Assembly (NCBI GenBank): GCA_002451085.1
Contig: DKBE01000066.1
Coordinates: 25,886-32,544 of the forward strand
Reading direction: 5' to 3'
From: Proteobacteria bacterium UBA6908
GTDB taxonomy: Bacteria > Pseudomonadota > Gammaproteobacteria > Acidiferrobacterales > UBA6901
Length of the DNA: 6,659 bases
The position numbers were made by a program, and so were the translations under genes. Each line of letters opens with the position of its first letter. The stretch's first letter is position 1. The notes under the pieces are model-generated. The model saw only the letters and a list, made by a program, of their open reading frames with translations, did not search any database and was not told the origin of the DNA. Shown here piece by piece: positions 1 to 6,069 of the stretch.

Positions 1-1752
1 CGGCTGCCATCCGGTCACCGCGTGCTGCAACAGCATCACTGCGCGGTGGCGGCCATTGACCGTGTACGTCGTTGTGTCCGCGACGAATACGGACGCGAGC
101 AGCGCTACTCCAGATTGATCCTCGCAACCGGTTCGCGCCCGCATGTGCCGGCAATCCCCGGCATGGAACGCAGCGGCGTCTTTACCTTCCGCAATCTCAG
201 CGATGTTGAGCGGCTTATGGCACGTAGCGTGCGCAGTCGACACACCGTGGTGCTGGGTGGCGGATTGCTCGGGCTGGAAGCGGCGCGCGCGTTGGCGCGC
301 CACTCGACCACAGTGACGCTGTTGCAGCATGCACCACGACTCATGAACCGACAGCTGGACGAGGCAGCCGCCACGCTGCTTCAGCGGCATGTCGAAGCAC
401 TGGGCATCGAAGTCGTTCTTGACGACGGTGTACGTGAAGTCACTGGCAACCAGTCGGTGAAGGCACTGCGACTGCTGTCCGGGCGTCTACTGGAGTGCGA
501 CACGCTGGTGCTGGCCACCGGCATTGTTCCCAATACCCGGCTGGCACTCGATGCCGGCTTGAGTGTCGGTCGTGGAATCCGTGTTGACGACCGCATGGCC
601 ACCACCGATCCGGATATCTTTGCGGTGGGCGAGTGCGCCGAGCACCGTGGCCAGGTGTTTGGGCTGGTGGCACCGGGACTGGAGCAGGCCGCGGTGGCCG
701 CGCACAACCTGAGTGGCGGCCACGCCATATACCAGCGCTCGGCAGCGGCAACCCATCTCAAGGTCGTGGGGCTTCCGGTGTTCAGTATCGGCGAGACTGG
801 CGATGACGAAAATCCGGCCGAGCACCGCACACAGACCTGGATGCGATCCGGGTCGTCGCAGTATCGCAAGATCATCCTGCGCAATGGCCGCCTGGTCGGT
901 GCCATCGGCATCGGCGATTGGCCGGAGGCGGCGGCGGTGCAGGAGGCAGTAATCCATCGGCGTCGTCTCGGCCCGCTGGCGCAGTGGCGATTCCGCCAGC
1001 ATGGCCAGTTGTGGAGCGAGGCGGGACAGGACGGCGTGGCCTTCTGGCCGGCAGCGGCGACAGTATGCAACTGCGCCACCATCTCGCGCGGCCGCCTGAC
1101 CGAAGCCGTGGCTGGTGGCTGCCAGAGTATCGAATGCCTTGTCGAGACCACCGGCGCCGGTCGGGTGTGCGGTTCGTGCCGACCGTTGCTCGCCGAGCTG
1201 GTCGGTACCCAGGCCCAGTCGACGACTGTGCCGGGCCGACGCACGCTGCTGTGGGCGTCAATAGCCAGCCTGCTGGTGCTGGCGGCGTTTTATCTTCCCG
1301 GTGGCTTCCGCGAACTCGGTTCGGCACAAGGCAGCCTGTGGCCACAACGGCTGTGGACCGATGGATTTTGGCGACAGGTCAGCGGCTACACGTTGCTGTC
1401 CCTGGGTCTTCTGGCGCTGCTGCTGTCACTGCGCAAGCGCTGGTCCCGGCTGGTCTTCGGCGACTTCGGCATCTGGCGCGTGCTGCACGTGGTGCTGGGC
1501 TTGTCCATGCTGGGCGTGCTGGTGCTGCATACCGGACTGCGGCTCGGCAACAACTTCAACTTTCTGCTGTTGGCGAGCTTTTTTCTGCTCACCAAGCTCG
1601 GCTCCCTGGCCAGTGCGGTCGTCGCCGTCGAAACCCGTCCGACCCGCGCCAGCCGACACTGGAAGCAGTGGTCGACGCTCGCTCACATCGTATTGACCTG
1701 GCCGCTGCCGGTGTTGCTCGGTTTTCACATTCTTTCCGTCTATTACTTCTGA
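1..1752 (+). CDS. 5'-partial NirB-like FAD/NAD(P)H oxidoreductase fused to a BFD-type [2Fe-2S] domain and a diheme-b membrane domain
   Basis: The frame is open from base 1, so the gene enters from the left. The first in-frame GTG (base 22, residue 1 below) is probably internal, because the first FAD-binding GxGxxG and roughly 80 residues expected from NirB are missing. Visible parts: ATGS at 35-38; NAD(P)-binding GGGLLGLE at 79-86; the NirB-like second FAD motif AVGECAEHRG at 201-210; a BFD-type cluster site with C349, C351, C383 and C386 (CxC-x31-CxxC); then five hydrophobic helices at about 408-426, 456-470, 483-503, 513-536 and 552-573. Helix 3 carries H489 and H503 and helix 5 carries H555 and H569, both H-x13-H, as in ferric-reductase/NOX-type diheme b proteins. 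Basic loops at 471-476 and 539-548 place the N-terminus in the cytoplasm. In NirB a siroheme/4Fe-4S reductase domain follows the BFD region; here a membrane heme domain does. Inferred role: electron transfer between NAD(P)H and periplasmic cytochromes. Fusion and family are clear; substrate and direction are not. Confidence 0.85.
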   Translation, partial: RLPSGHRVLQQHHCAVAAIDRVRRCVRDEYGREQRYSRLILATGSRPHVPAIPGMERSGVFTFRNLSDVERLMARSVRSRHTVVLGGGLLGLEAARALARHSTTVTLLQHAPRLMNRQLDEAAATLLQRHVEALGIEVVLDDGVREVTGNQSVKALRLLSGRLLECDTLVLATGIVPNTRLALDAGLSVGRGIRVDDRMATTDPDIFAVGECAEHRGQVFGLVAPGLEQAAVAAHNLSGGHAIYQRSAAATHLKVVGLPVFSIGETGDDENPAEHRTQTWMRSGSSQYRKIILRNGRLVGAIGIGDWPEAAAVQEAVIHRRRLGPLAQWRFRQHGQLWSEAGQDGVAFWPAAATVCNCATISRGRLTEAVAGGCQSIECLVETTGAGRVCGSCRPLLAELVGTQAQSTTVPGRRTLLWASIASLLVLAAFYLPGGFRELGSAQGSLWPQRLWTDGFWRQVSGYTLLSLGLLALLLSLRKRWSRLVFGDFGIWRVLHVVLGLSMLGVLVLHTGLRLGNNFNFLLLASFFLLTKLGSLASAVVAVETRPTRASRHWKQWSTLAHIVLTWPLPVLLGFHILSVYYF

Positions 1753-1756
1753 TGCC

Positions 1757-3115
1757 ATGGCCGATGCAAACCGAAAACGGTGGTGGCTGGCGGCGGGCGT
1801 GGTGATGCTGGCACTCACCGGCTATTTCAGTGCCCGTCTGTTGGGGGATGACCGCCGGTTGTTTCTTCCGAATGCCACCAGTCACGGCCACTACCAGATC
1901 GAACTGGCCTGTGACGCCTGCCACACGCCCTTTTCCGGCGTAAAGCAGGAAGCCTGCAACCAGTGCCACGGCGAGGAGCTGGCCGCGGTAAACGACACGC
2001 ACCCGCGCAAGAAGTTCGATGACCCGCGCAATGCCGACCGCCTGACCGTGCTCGATGCCCGCTACTGTGTGACCTGCCATGTGGAGCACCAGCCGGAGCG
2101 AACCCGTGCCATGGGCGTGACCCAGCCGGACGATTTCTGCTTCCACTGCCATGCCGACGTCGCCACGGAGCGGCCGTCGCACCGGAATCTTGCTTTCGAC
2201 AGCTGCGCTTCGGCCGGTTGCCACAATTTCCATGACAACACCGCGCTGTATGAAGATTTTCTGGCCAAGCACCTGCATGAGCCGAAGTTGTTGGCCAAGC
2301 CGCGAGTCGCGACTCGTGATCTCAGGCCATGGATCAAGGCCGTGTCCACCAAAGCCTATTCGCACGCACTGACGCGCGCCGAGGCTGATGCGCCGGCACC
2401 GGTAGTCGCGAAGCATCTGGAGGAGTGGGCCGGTACCGCCCATGCGCGCTCGGGCGTGAATTGTCGCGAATGCCATTCGCCGGTTCAACCGAATGGTATG
2501 CGTGCCAGCTGGCAGGACAAGCCGGGCGCCACGGTCTGCGCGAGCTGTCACGAACGTGAACAACAGGGTTTCCAATCCGGTCGGCATGGCATGCGGCTGG
2601 CGCAAAAACTGTCACCCATGCGTCCGGAACTGGCGCGCCAACCGATGAAAGCGGATGCCCATGGCCGTGAACTCAGTTGCACCAGTTGCCATGGGGCACA
2701 TGCCTTTAACACGCACCGGGCCGCGGTTGATGCCTGCCTCGAGTGCCATGACGATACTCACAGCCGCGCCTATCTCGATTCGGCGCATGCCCGGCTGTGG
2801 CGCGCGGAAATCGAAGGGCACGGCGCAGCCGGCAGCGGCGTCAGTTGCGCCACCTGCCACCTGCCGCGCGAGACGCTTCGTGATGGTGACCTCAAGGGCG
2901 TTCGGGTTCAGCACAACCAGAACGCGAACCTGCGCCCGAACGAAAAAATGATCCGGGCAGTGTGCATGTCCTGCCATGGCCTCGGCTTCAGCATTGATGC
3001 CTTGGCCGATCCGTCGCTGATTGCCAGAAACTTTTCCGGTACCCCGGCGCGTCATATCGAAAGCCTCGATCTGGCCGCCGCCCGCCTGAAACTTCCCCGT
3101 AAACCCAAACCCTGA
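1757..3115 (+). CDS. Membrane-anchored multiheme c-type cytochrome (11 predicted hemes)
   Basis: This 452-residue protein has a short basic N-terminus and one hydrophobic segment (about 9-29) that looks like an uncleaved anchor, which places the rest in the periplasm. Heme-binding motifs begin at C52, C67, C104, C128, C150 (CASAGCH, a CX4CH form), C236, C261, C308, C327, C364 and C403. That gives ten CXXCH plus one CX4CH, five in the N-terminal half and six after a linker at about 165-230. The N-terminal half resembles cytochrome c3/doubled-CXXCH proteins. The C-terminal half, with many extra histidines (for example H277, H386) and no CXXCK, loosely recalls the NrfA/hydroxylamine-oxidoreductase superfamily, but I cannot assign a catalytic heme. 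The ATG lies 4 bp after the upstream stop with no strong Shine-Dalgarno, suggesting translational coupling. Likely partner: the diheme-b domain encoded upstream. It may be an electron carrier or an oxidoreductase; the sequence does not decide. Confidence 0.9.
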   Translation: MADANRKRWWLAAGVVMLALTGYFSARLLGDDRRLFLPNATSHGHYQIELACDACHTPFSGVKQEACNQCHGEELAAVNDTHPRKKFDDPRNADRLTVLDARYCVTCHVEHQPERTRAMGVTQPDDFCFHCHADVATERPSHRNLAFDSCASAGCHNFHDNTALYEDFLAKHLHEPKLLAKPRVATRDLRPWIKAVSTKAYSHALTRAEADAPAPVVAKHLEEWAGTAHARSGVNCRECHSPVQPNGMRASWQDKPGATVCASCHEREQQGFQSGRHGMRLAQKLSPMRPELARQPMKADAHGRELSCTSCHGAHAFNTHRAAVDACLECHDDTHSRAYLDSAHARLWRAEIEGHGAAGSGVSCATCHLPRETLRDGDLKGVRVQHNQNANLRPNEKMIRAVCMSCHGLGFSIDALADPSLIARNFSGTPARHIESLDLAAARLKLPRKPKP

Positions 3116-3128
3116 AAAGGAGCATGCC

Positions 3129-3710
3129 ATGCGTACCATAAAGACAGTCACTCGAAGTGTGTTGCCGTTGATGATCGTAGCGAGTATCACCGCCTGCAGC
3201 AGCGGCAAGCCGCAAGCCGGTCTTTCCCCGCAGCAACTGACCGATTCCCTGCACCTGGTGCTGGAAACCGATCGTACGGTCTACACCAAACTTATCGTCA
3301 ATCGCCTGCAGAATGAGGAGAAGGTGATCAAGGCGAGCGAGCACTGGAAAGAAGACAAGGCGCTGGTGCTGCCGGCGCAGATGTTCCGTGCCGGTGCCGA
3401 GATGGCGCGCGAGAAGGGCGCCACCTTCAGCTATTCGCTGCTGTCGACCTGGCCGATCAACAAGCAGAATGCCCCGAAGACCGATGCCGAGAAAACTGGC
3501 CTGGACTATATTGCGGCCAACAAGGGAAAGAATTACTACACCGAAGAAACCCTGGGCGGTAAAAAGTACTTCACCGCGGTGTATGCCGACATTGCCGTGG
3601 CACCGGCCTGCGTCACCTGCCACAACGGCCACAAGGACACTCCCAAGAAGGACTTCAAGATCGGCGATGTCATGGGTGGGGTGGTCATTCGTTACCCGCT
3701 CGGCAGCTGA
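3129..3710 (+). CDS. DUF3365 (Tll0287-like) monoheme c-type lipoprotein
   Basis: The 193-residue product begins with a basic, hydrophobic signal ending in a lipobox, ITAC, with C23 as the probable lipidated residue. Serine at +2 favours outer-membrane sorting in Gram-negatives. The C-terminal half has the layout I associate with DUF3365/Tll0287-like proteins: a tyrosine-rich stretch (about 136-152), then CVTCHNGH at 161-168 with one CXXCH heme site, then the GDVMGGVV stretch at 179-186. This family is linked to periplasmic sensing or small heme proteins and has no firmly known general role. A strong Shine-Dalgarno AAGGAG (3117-3122) sits 6 nt before the ATG and only 13 bp separate it from the multiheme cytochrome gene, so it is almost certainly the third gene of that operon. 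Inferred role: an extra heme carrier or redox sensor at the periplasmic end of the chain. Confidence 0.88.
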   Translation: MRTIKTVTRSVLPLMIVASITACSSGKPQAGLSPQQLTDSLHLVLETDRTVYTKLIVNRLQNEEKVIKASEHWKEDKALVLPAQMFRAGAEMAREKGATFSYSLLSTWPINKQNAPKTDAEKTGLDYIAANKGKNYYTEETLGGKKYFTAVYADIAVAPACVTCHNGHKDTPKKDFKIGDVMGGVVIRYPLGS

Positions 3711-3727
3711 ATGCAGCTAGCCTGCAT
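3711..3727. repeat. Perfect 6-5-6 inverted repeat directly after the heme lipoprotein gene
   Basis: ATGCAG-CTAGC-CTGCAT starts immediately after the TGA stop. The arms are perfectly complementary. No T-tract follows, so it is a poor intrinsic terminator. It could be a weak 3' hairpin or a protein-binding dyad at the upstream edge of the nasT control region. The TGCA-to-TGCA spacing is 7 bp, two short of the NtrC arrangement, so it is not called an NtrC site. Confidence 0.45.
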
Positions 3728-3772
3728 CATGATGAGGCATGGCCAGGGAGGGCTGTGCGTCATTCTGGTGCG
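3723..3772. promoter_or_regulatory. Candidate enhancer: two NtrC-like dyads
   Basis: Two 17-bp segments resemble the NtrC site TGCACTATTTTGGTGCA: TGCATCATGATGAGGCA (3723-3739, 11 of 17 matches) and TGCGTCATTCTGGTGCG (3756-3772, 12 of 17). Their centres (3731 and 3764) are 33 bp apart, about three helical turns. They lie about 131 and 98 bp upstream of the start expected for the sigma-54 promoter. This is close to the known glnA layout of paired NtrC sites near -140 and -108. Each match alone is modest; spacing and position make the pair more convincing. Confidence 0.5.
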
Positions 3773-3804
3773 TAGGATGACAGCGAAATCATCCGGATAC
3801 TATC

Positions 3805-3817
3805 CAAGTCATTGAAG
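3805..3817 (-). promoter_or_regulatory. Weak IHF-like site between enhancer and promoter
   Basis: CAAGTCATTGAAG matches 7 of the 9 defined positions of the reverse IHF consensus YAANNNNTTGATW. Its centre is about 50 bp upstream of the predicted start, where IHF commonly bends DNA at sigma-54 promoters. The motif is degenerate and such matches arise by chance, so this is tentative. Confidence 0.22.
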
Positions 3818-3834
3818 ATTAATGGAATATTCAG

Positions 3835-3851
3835 CTGGCACAGCGATTGCT
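3835..3851 (+). promoter_or_regulatory. Sigma-54 (RpoN) -24/-12 promoter of nasT
   Basis: CTGGCACAGCGATTGCT fits the RpoN consensus YTGGCACgNNNNTTGCW at every strongly conserved position: the -24 element TGGCAC, the -12 element TTGCT, and the GG and GC pairs at the required spacing. The predicted start is near 3862, giving an untranslated leader of about 22 nt before the ATG at 3884. No convincing sigma-70 promoter was seen in the gap. The position just upstream of a nitrate-assimilation regulator supports nitrogen-limitation control. Confidence 0.85.
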
Positions 3852-3883
3852 AATACACGAGGAAAGTATCAGGAATCATCGAG

Positions 3884-4462
3884 ATGAATTTGCGTGTGCT
3901 GGTGGTCGATAACGACATGGAGCGGTCGGACCTCCTGCGAACGGCGCTGCAGAATGCCGGGTATCTAGTCGTGGCCGAAGTGGATTCGGCCGTCGATATC
4001 GTGGCGCAAGTACGGGCGGTCAAACCGGACGTGATCGTCATCGACCGGGACTCACCCGATCGCGACACGCTGGAACATGTGTGCATGATTACACGGGATG
4101 AGCCGCGTCCGATTGTGATGTTCACTCAGGATCACAATCAGGCCCTCATGCGCGAAGCACTACAGGCCGGTGTCAGCGCCTACGTGGTGGACGGGCTGTC
4201 GGCGGAACGGGTGCAGGGTATCGTGAATGTAGCCGTGGCCCGGTTCGAGCAGTGGCAGGGGTTGCGCGAAGAACTCAACCAGGCGCAGGCCAGTCTGGCG
4301 GAACGCAAGGTGATTGATCGCGCCAAAGGAATCCTGATGAAGCAGCGGCGCTGCAGCGAAGACGAGGCCTACCGGCTGCTGCGCAAGACGGCGATGGATC
4401 GCAACGAGCGACTGGTGCAGGTGGCAGAGAACATTATCGCCATGGCCAGCCTGCTGACGTAA
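3884..4462 (+). CDS. nasT: NasT-type ANTAR transcription antiterminator
   Basis: The 192-residue protein has an N-terminal receiver-like domain (1-115), a helical linker and a C-terminal ANTAR RNA-binding domain (about 130-190). The receiver keeps acidic residues D9 and D11, D54 in VIDRDSPDRDTLE and T81, but the usual lysine region reads AYVVDGL (99-105), which is NasT-typical. Such pseudo-receivers are not thought to work by phosphorylation. The ANTAR domain shows DRAKGILM (145-152), EAYRLLRKTAM (161-171) and VAENII (180-185). In the known NasS-NasT system, NasS holds NasT until nitrate or nitrite releases it, and NasT then binds a two-hairpin leader to prevent termination. A matching leader lies directly downstream. 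A modest Shine-Dalgarno, AGGA (3871-3874), precedes the ATG, and a sigma-54 promoter lies upstream. No nasS gene is present in the window. Confidence 0.93.
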   Translation: MNLRVLVVDNDMERSDLLRTALQNAGYLVVAEVDSAVDIVAQVRAVKPDVIVIDRDSPDRDTLEHVCMITRDEPRPIVMFTQDHNQALMREALQAGVSAYVVDGLSAERVQGIVNVAVARFEQWQGLREELNQAQASLAERKVIDRAKGILMKQRRCSEDEAYRLLRKTAMDRNERLVQVAENIIAMASLLT

Positions 4463-4484
4463 GACTGAAATTCAGTAAACGCGG

Positions 4485-4558
4485 GTCGTCCAAAGATGGG
4501 CGGCAGGCGAAAGCATAACGACGGGTCGAGAGGGCCTGTCACCGGACAACGGCGTCCG
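4485..4558 (+). promoter_or_regulatory. ANTAR-target leader RNA: two hexaloop hairpins ahead of nrtA
   Basis: Hairpin P1 is GTCGTCC-AAAGAT-GGGCGGC (4485-4504): seven pairs, two of them G·U. Hairpin P2 is CGGAC-AACGGC-GTCCG (4543-4558): five Watson-Crick pairs. Both loops are hexanucleotides with A at position 1 and G at position 4, the hallmark of RNAs bound by ANTAR proteins. The 38-nt linker can fold on itself through AGGC (4505-4508) with GCCT (4534-4537), which would bring P1 and P2 close. Bases 4548-4558 of P2 are also the 5' arm of the terminator, so the two folds exclude each other. NasT encoded just upstream is the obvious ligand. Confidence 0.85.
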
Positions 4559-4595
4559 ATTCTGCGGAAACCCCGCAGGACGGATGCCGTTTTTT
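4548..4595 (+). terminator. Intrinsic terminator (attenuator) in the nrtA leader
   Basis: An 11-pair outer stem joins 4548-4558 (AACGGCGTCCG) to 4581-4591 (CGGATGCCGTT), with one G·U at 4554/4585. It encloses a second stem, CTGCGG (4562-4567) with CCGCAG (4573-4578), capped by a 5-nt loop. Six T residues follow at 4590-4595. This is a strong Rho-independent terminator lying 22 bp before the nrtA start, so by default transcription should stop before the transporter genes. Its 5' arm lies within hairpin P2, making it conditional on NasT. Confidence 0.92.
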
Positions 4596-4616
4596 ATTCT
4601 CAAGCGGAGATGAGCC

Positions 4617-6047
4617 ATGAAGAAAGATGACCCGAAGCTGCAGCAATCCTCCACCCCCGAGCTGACTCGGCGCGGTTTCCTCAAGGCCGGAATGGCCGGC
4701 GGCCTGACAGCGGCCGGGCTGCTGGGGCTGGTGCCAGCCGGTGTGCGTAACGCCGCCTGGGCGGCGGACAAGACCGGGCCGGAAAAGAAGGACGTTACCT
4801 TCGGCATTATCCCGCTGACCGATTGCGCCGTGATCGTGGTCGCCCACGAGAAGGGCCACTTCAAGAAGTACGGACTCAACAGTGCGGTGTCGAAAGAGGC
4901 CTCGTGGGCCAATATCCGCGACAAGGTGTCGATCGGCGCCCTCGACGGCGCGCACATGCTGGCCGGCATGCCAATTGCCGCCACCCTCGGCGTCGGGGCC
5001 GTACCCAAGGCCACGGTCACCGCCTTCAGCATGGACCTCAATGGCAATGGCATCACGGTGTCGAATGATCTCTACGAGCGCATGGTCAAGGCCGACCCGG
5101 CCGCAATGAAAGAGCGCCCGCTCACGGCGCGCGCGCTCAAGAAAGTGATCGATGCCGACAAGAAGGCCGGCAAGCCACCCATGACGTTTGCCATGGTATT
5201 TCCGGTCTCGACCCACAATTACGAAATCCGCTACTGGATGGCCTCCGCCGGCATCGACCCGGACAATGACGTACGCCTCATCGTCATCCCGCCGCCGCAG
5301 ATGGTGGCCAACCTGCAGTCGAAGAATATCGACGGCTACTGCGTCGGCGAGCCGTGGAACGAGCGCGCGGTGACCGCTGGCATCGGCCACACCCTGATCA
5401 CCAACTACGAGATCTGGAACAACAATCCGGAGAAGGTGTTCGGTGTGAACAAGGAATGGGCTGACAAATACCCCAAGACTCACCAGGCCGCGGTCATGGC
5501 GCTGATCGAGGCCGCGCAATGGATGGACAAGCCCGAAAACCGTGCCGAGGTGGTGAAGATCATTGCGCAGAAGTCGTACGTCAATGCACCGGAAGATGTG
5601 GTCAAGATGTCCATGACCGGCACCTTCCGTTACTCGAAAGGCGAGGCGCCGCGGCCGCTGCCGGACTTCAACGTGTTCTACCGCTATGCCGCCACCTTCC
5701 CGTGGCGCTCACACGCCGAGTGGTTCATCACCCAGATGATCCGCTGGGGACAAATCGAGAAGCCGCTCGACATCAGGAAAACGGCGGCCTCGGTCTATCG
5801 CCCGGATATCTATCGCGACGCCGCCAAGTCGCTCGGCATCGCCGTGCCCACGGTGGATCACAAGACGGAAGGTACGCATGCCGGACCGTGGACATTGACC
5901 CAGGCGACCAAGCCGATTCCGATGGGGCCGGACAAGTTCTTTGACGGCATGGTGTTCGACCCGGCCAAGCCGATCGATTACCTGAAGGGCTTCAAGGTCA
6001 AGAACATGAAAGTCGACATGGCCGCGCTCGCCAAGCTAAACAAGTAA
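4617..6047 (+). CDS. nrtA: Tat-exported ABC transporter substrate-binding protein, NrtA/CmpA family (probably nitrate)
   Basis: The 476-residue protein opens with a twin-arginine signal: TRRGFLK at 17-23, an Ala/Gly/Leu-rich core (about 24-41) and a likely cleavage site AWA|AD after residue 49. It should fold in the cytoplasm and act in the periplasm. Family landmarks include ASWANIRD (95-102), DGAHMLAGMP (110-119), STHNYEIRYW (198-207), YCVGEPWNERAV (241-252) and NPEKVFG (270-276). The family binds nitrate/nitrite (NrtA), bicarbonate (CmpA) or cyanate (CynA). Nitrate is preferred here because the gene sits behind a NasT-controlled leader and before an NrtB-like permease. One oddity: the motif recalled as IWKxHPE in NrtA, whose lysine I believe contacts nitrate, reads IWNNNPE (266-272) here. 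Shine-Dalgarno GGAG (4606-4609) lies 7 nt before the ATG. The Tat signal argues against cytoplasmic NasS. Confidence 0.92.
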   Translation: MKKDDPKLQQSSTPELTRRGFLKAGMAGGLTAAGLLGLVPAGVRNAAWAADKTGPEKKDVTFGIIPLTDCAVIVVAHEKGHFKKYGLNSAVSKEASWANIRDKVSIGALDGAHMLAGMPIAATLGVGAVPKATVTAFSMDLNGNGITVSNDLYERMVKADPAAMKERPLTARALKKVIDADKKAGKPPMTFAMVFPVSTHNYEIRYWMASAGIDPDNDVRLIVIPPPQMVANLQSKNIDGYCVGEPWNERAVTAGIGHTLITNYEIWNNNPEKVFGVNKEWADKYPKTHQAAVMALIEAAQWMDKPENRAEVVKIIAQKSYVNAPEDVVKMSMTGTFRYSKGEAPRPLPDFNVFYRYAATFPWRSHAEWFITQMIRWGQIEKPLDIRKTAASVYRPDIYRDAAKSLGIAVPTVDHKTEGTHAGPWTLTQATKPIPMGPDKFFDGMVFDPAKPIDYLKGFKVKNMKVDMAALAKLNK

Positions 6048-6069
6048 ATCTTTCGTATAAGGAGGAATC

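Noticed and set aside
918..1805. Plus-strand frame of 295 codons overlapping the first and second genes
   Set aside because: It is the alternative frame of the diaphorase gene; the translation is Arg/Gly/Ala-rich without motifs and runs across two well-supported genes.
1589..2605. Long open frame on the minus strand opposite the multiheme cytochrome gene
   Set aside because: It lies antisense to a gene with 11 clear heme motifs. Its translation shows no recognisable domain, and long antisense frames are expected in GC-rich DNA.
3711..3727. Inverted repeat as the terminator of the redox operon
   Set aside because: The arms are only 6 bp and no T-run follows, so it does not meet the pattern of an intrinsic terminator. 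It is kept only as a repeat.
4423..4455. Possible second sigma-54 promoter at the nasT 3' end (TGGCC...TGC)
   Set aside because: The spacing between the GG-like and GC-like elements is about two bases short, which is not tolerated by sigma-54 promoters.
4610..4630. Six-codon upstream frame (ATG at 4610) overlapping the nrtA start as a leader peptide
   Set aside because: It starts inside the ribosome-binding region with only 1 nt after GGAG, and has no regulatory codon run; the ATG at 4617 has proper spacing.
4539..5519. Minus-strand frame of 326 codons opposite nrtA
   Set aside because: It is antisense to a clear family member and overlaps the leader terminator. Its His/Gly/Arg-rich translation has no family resemblance.
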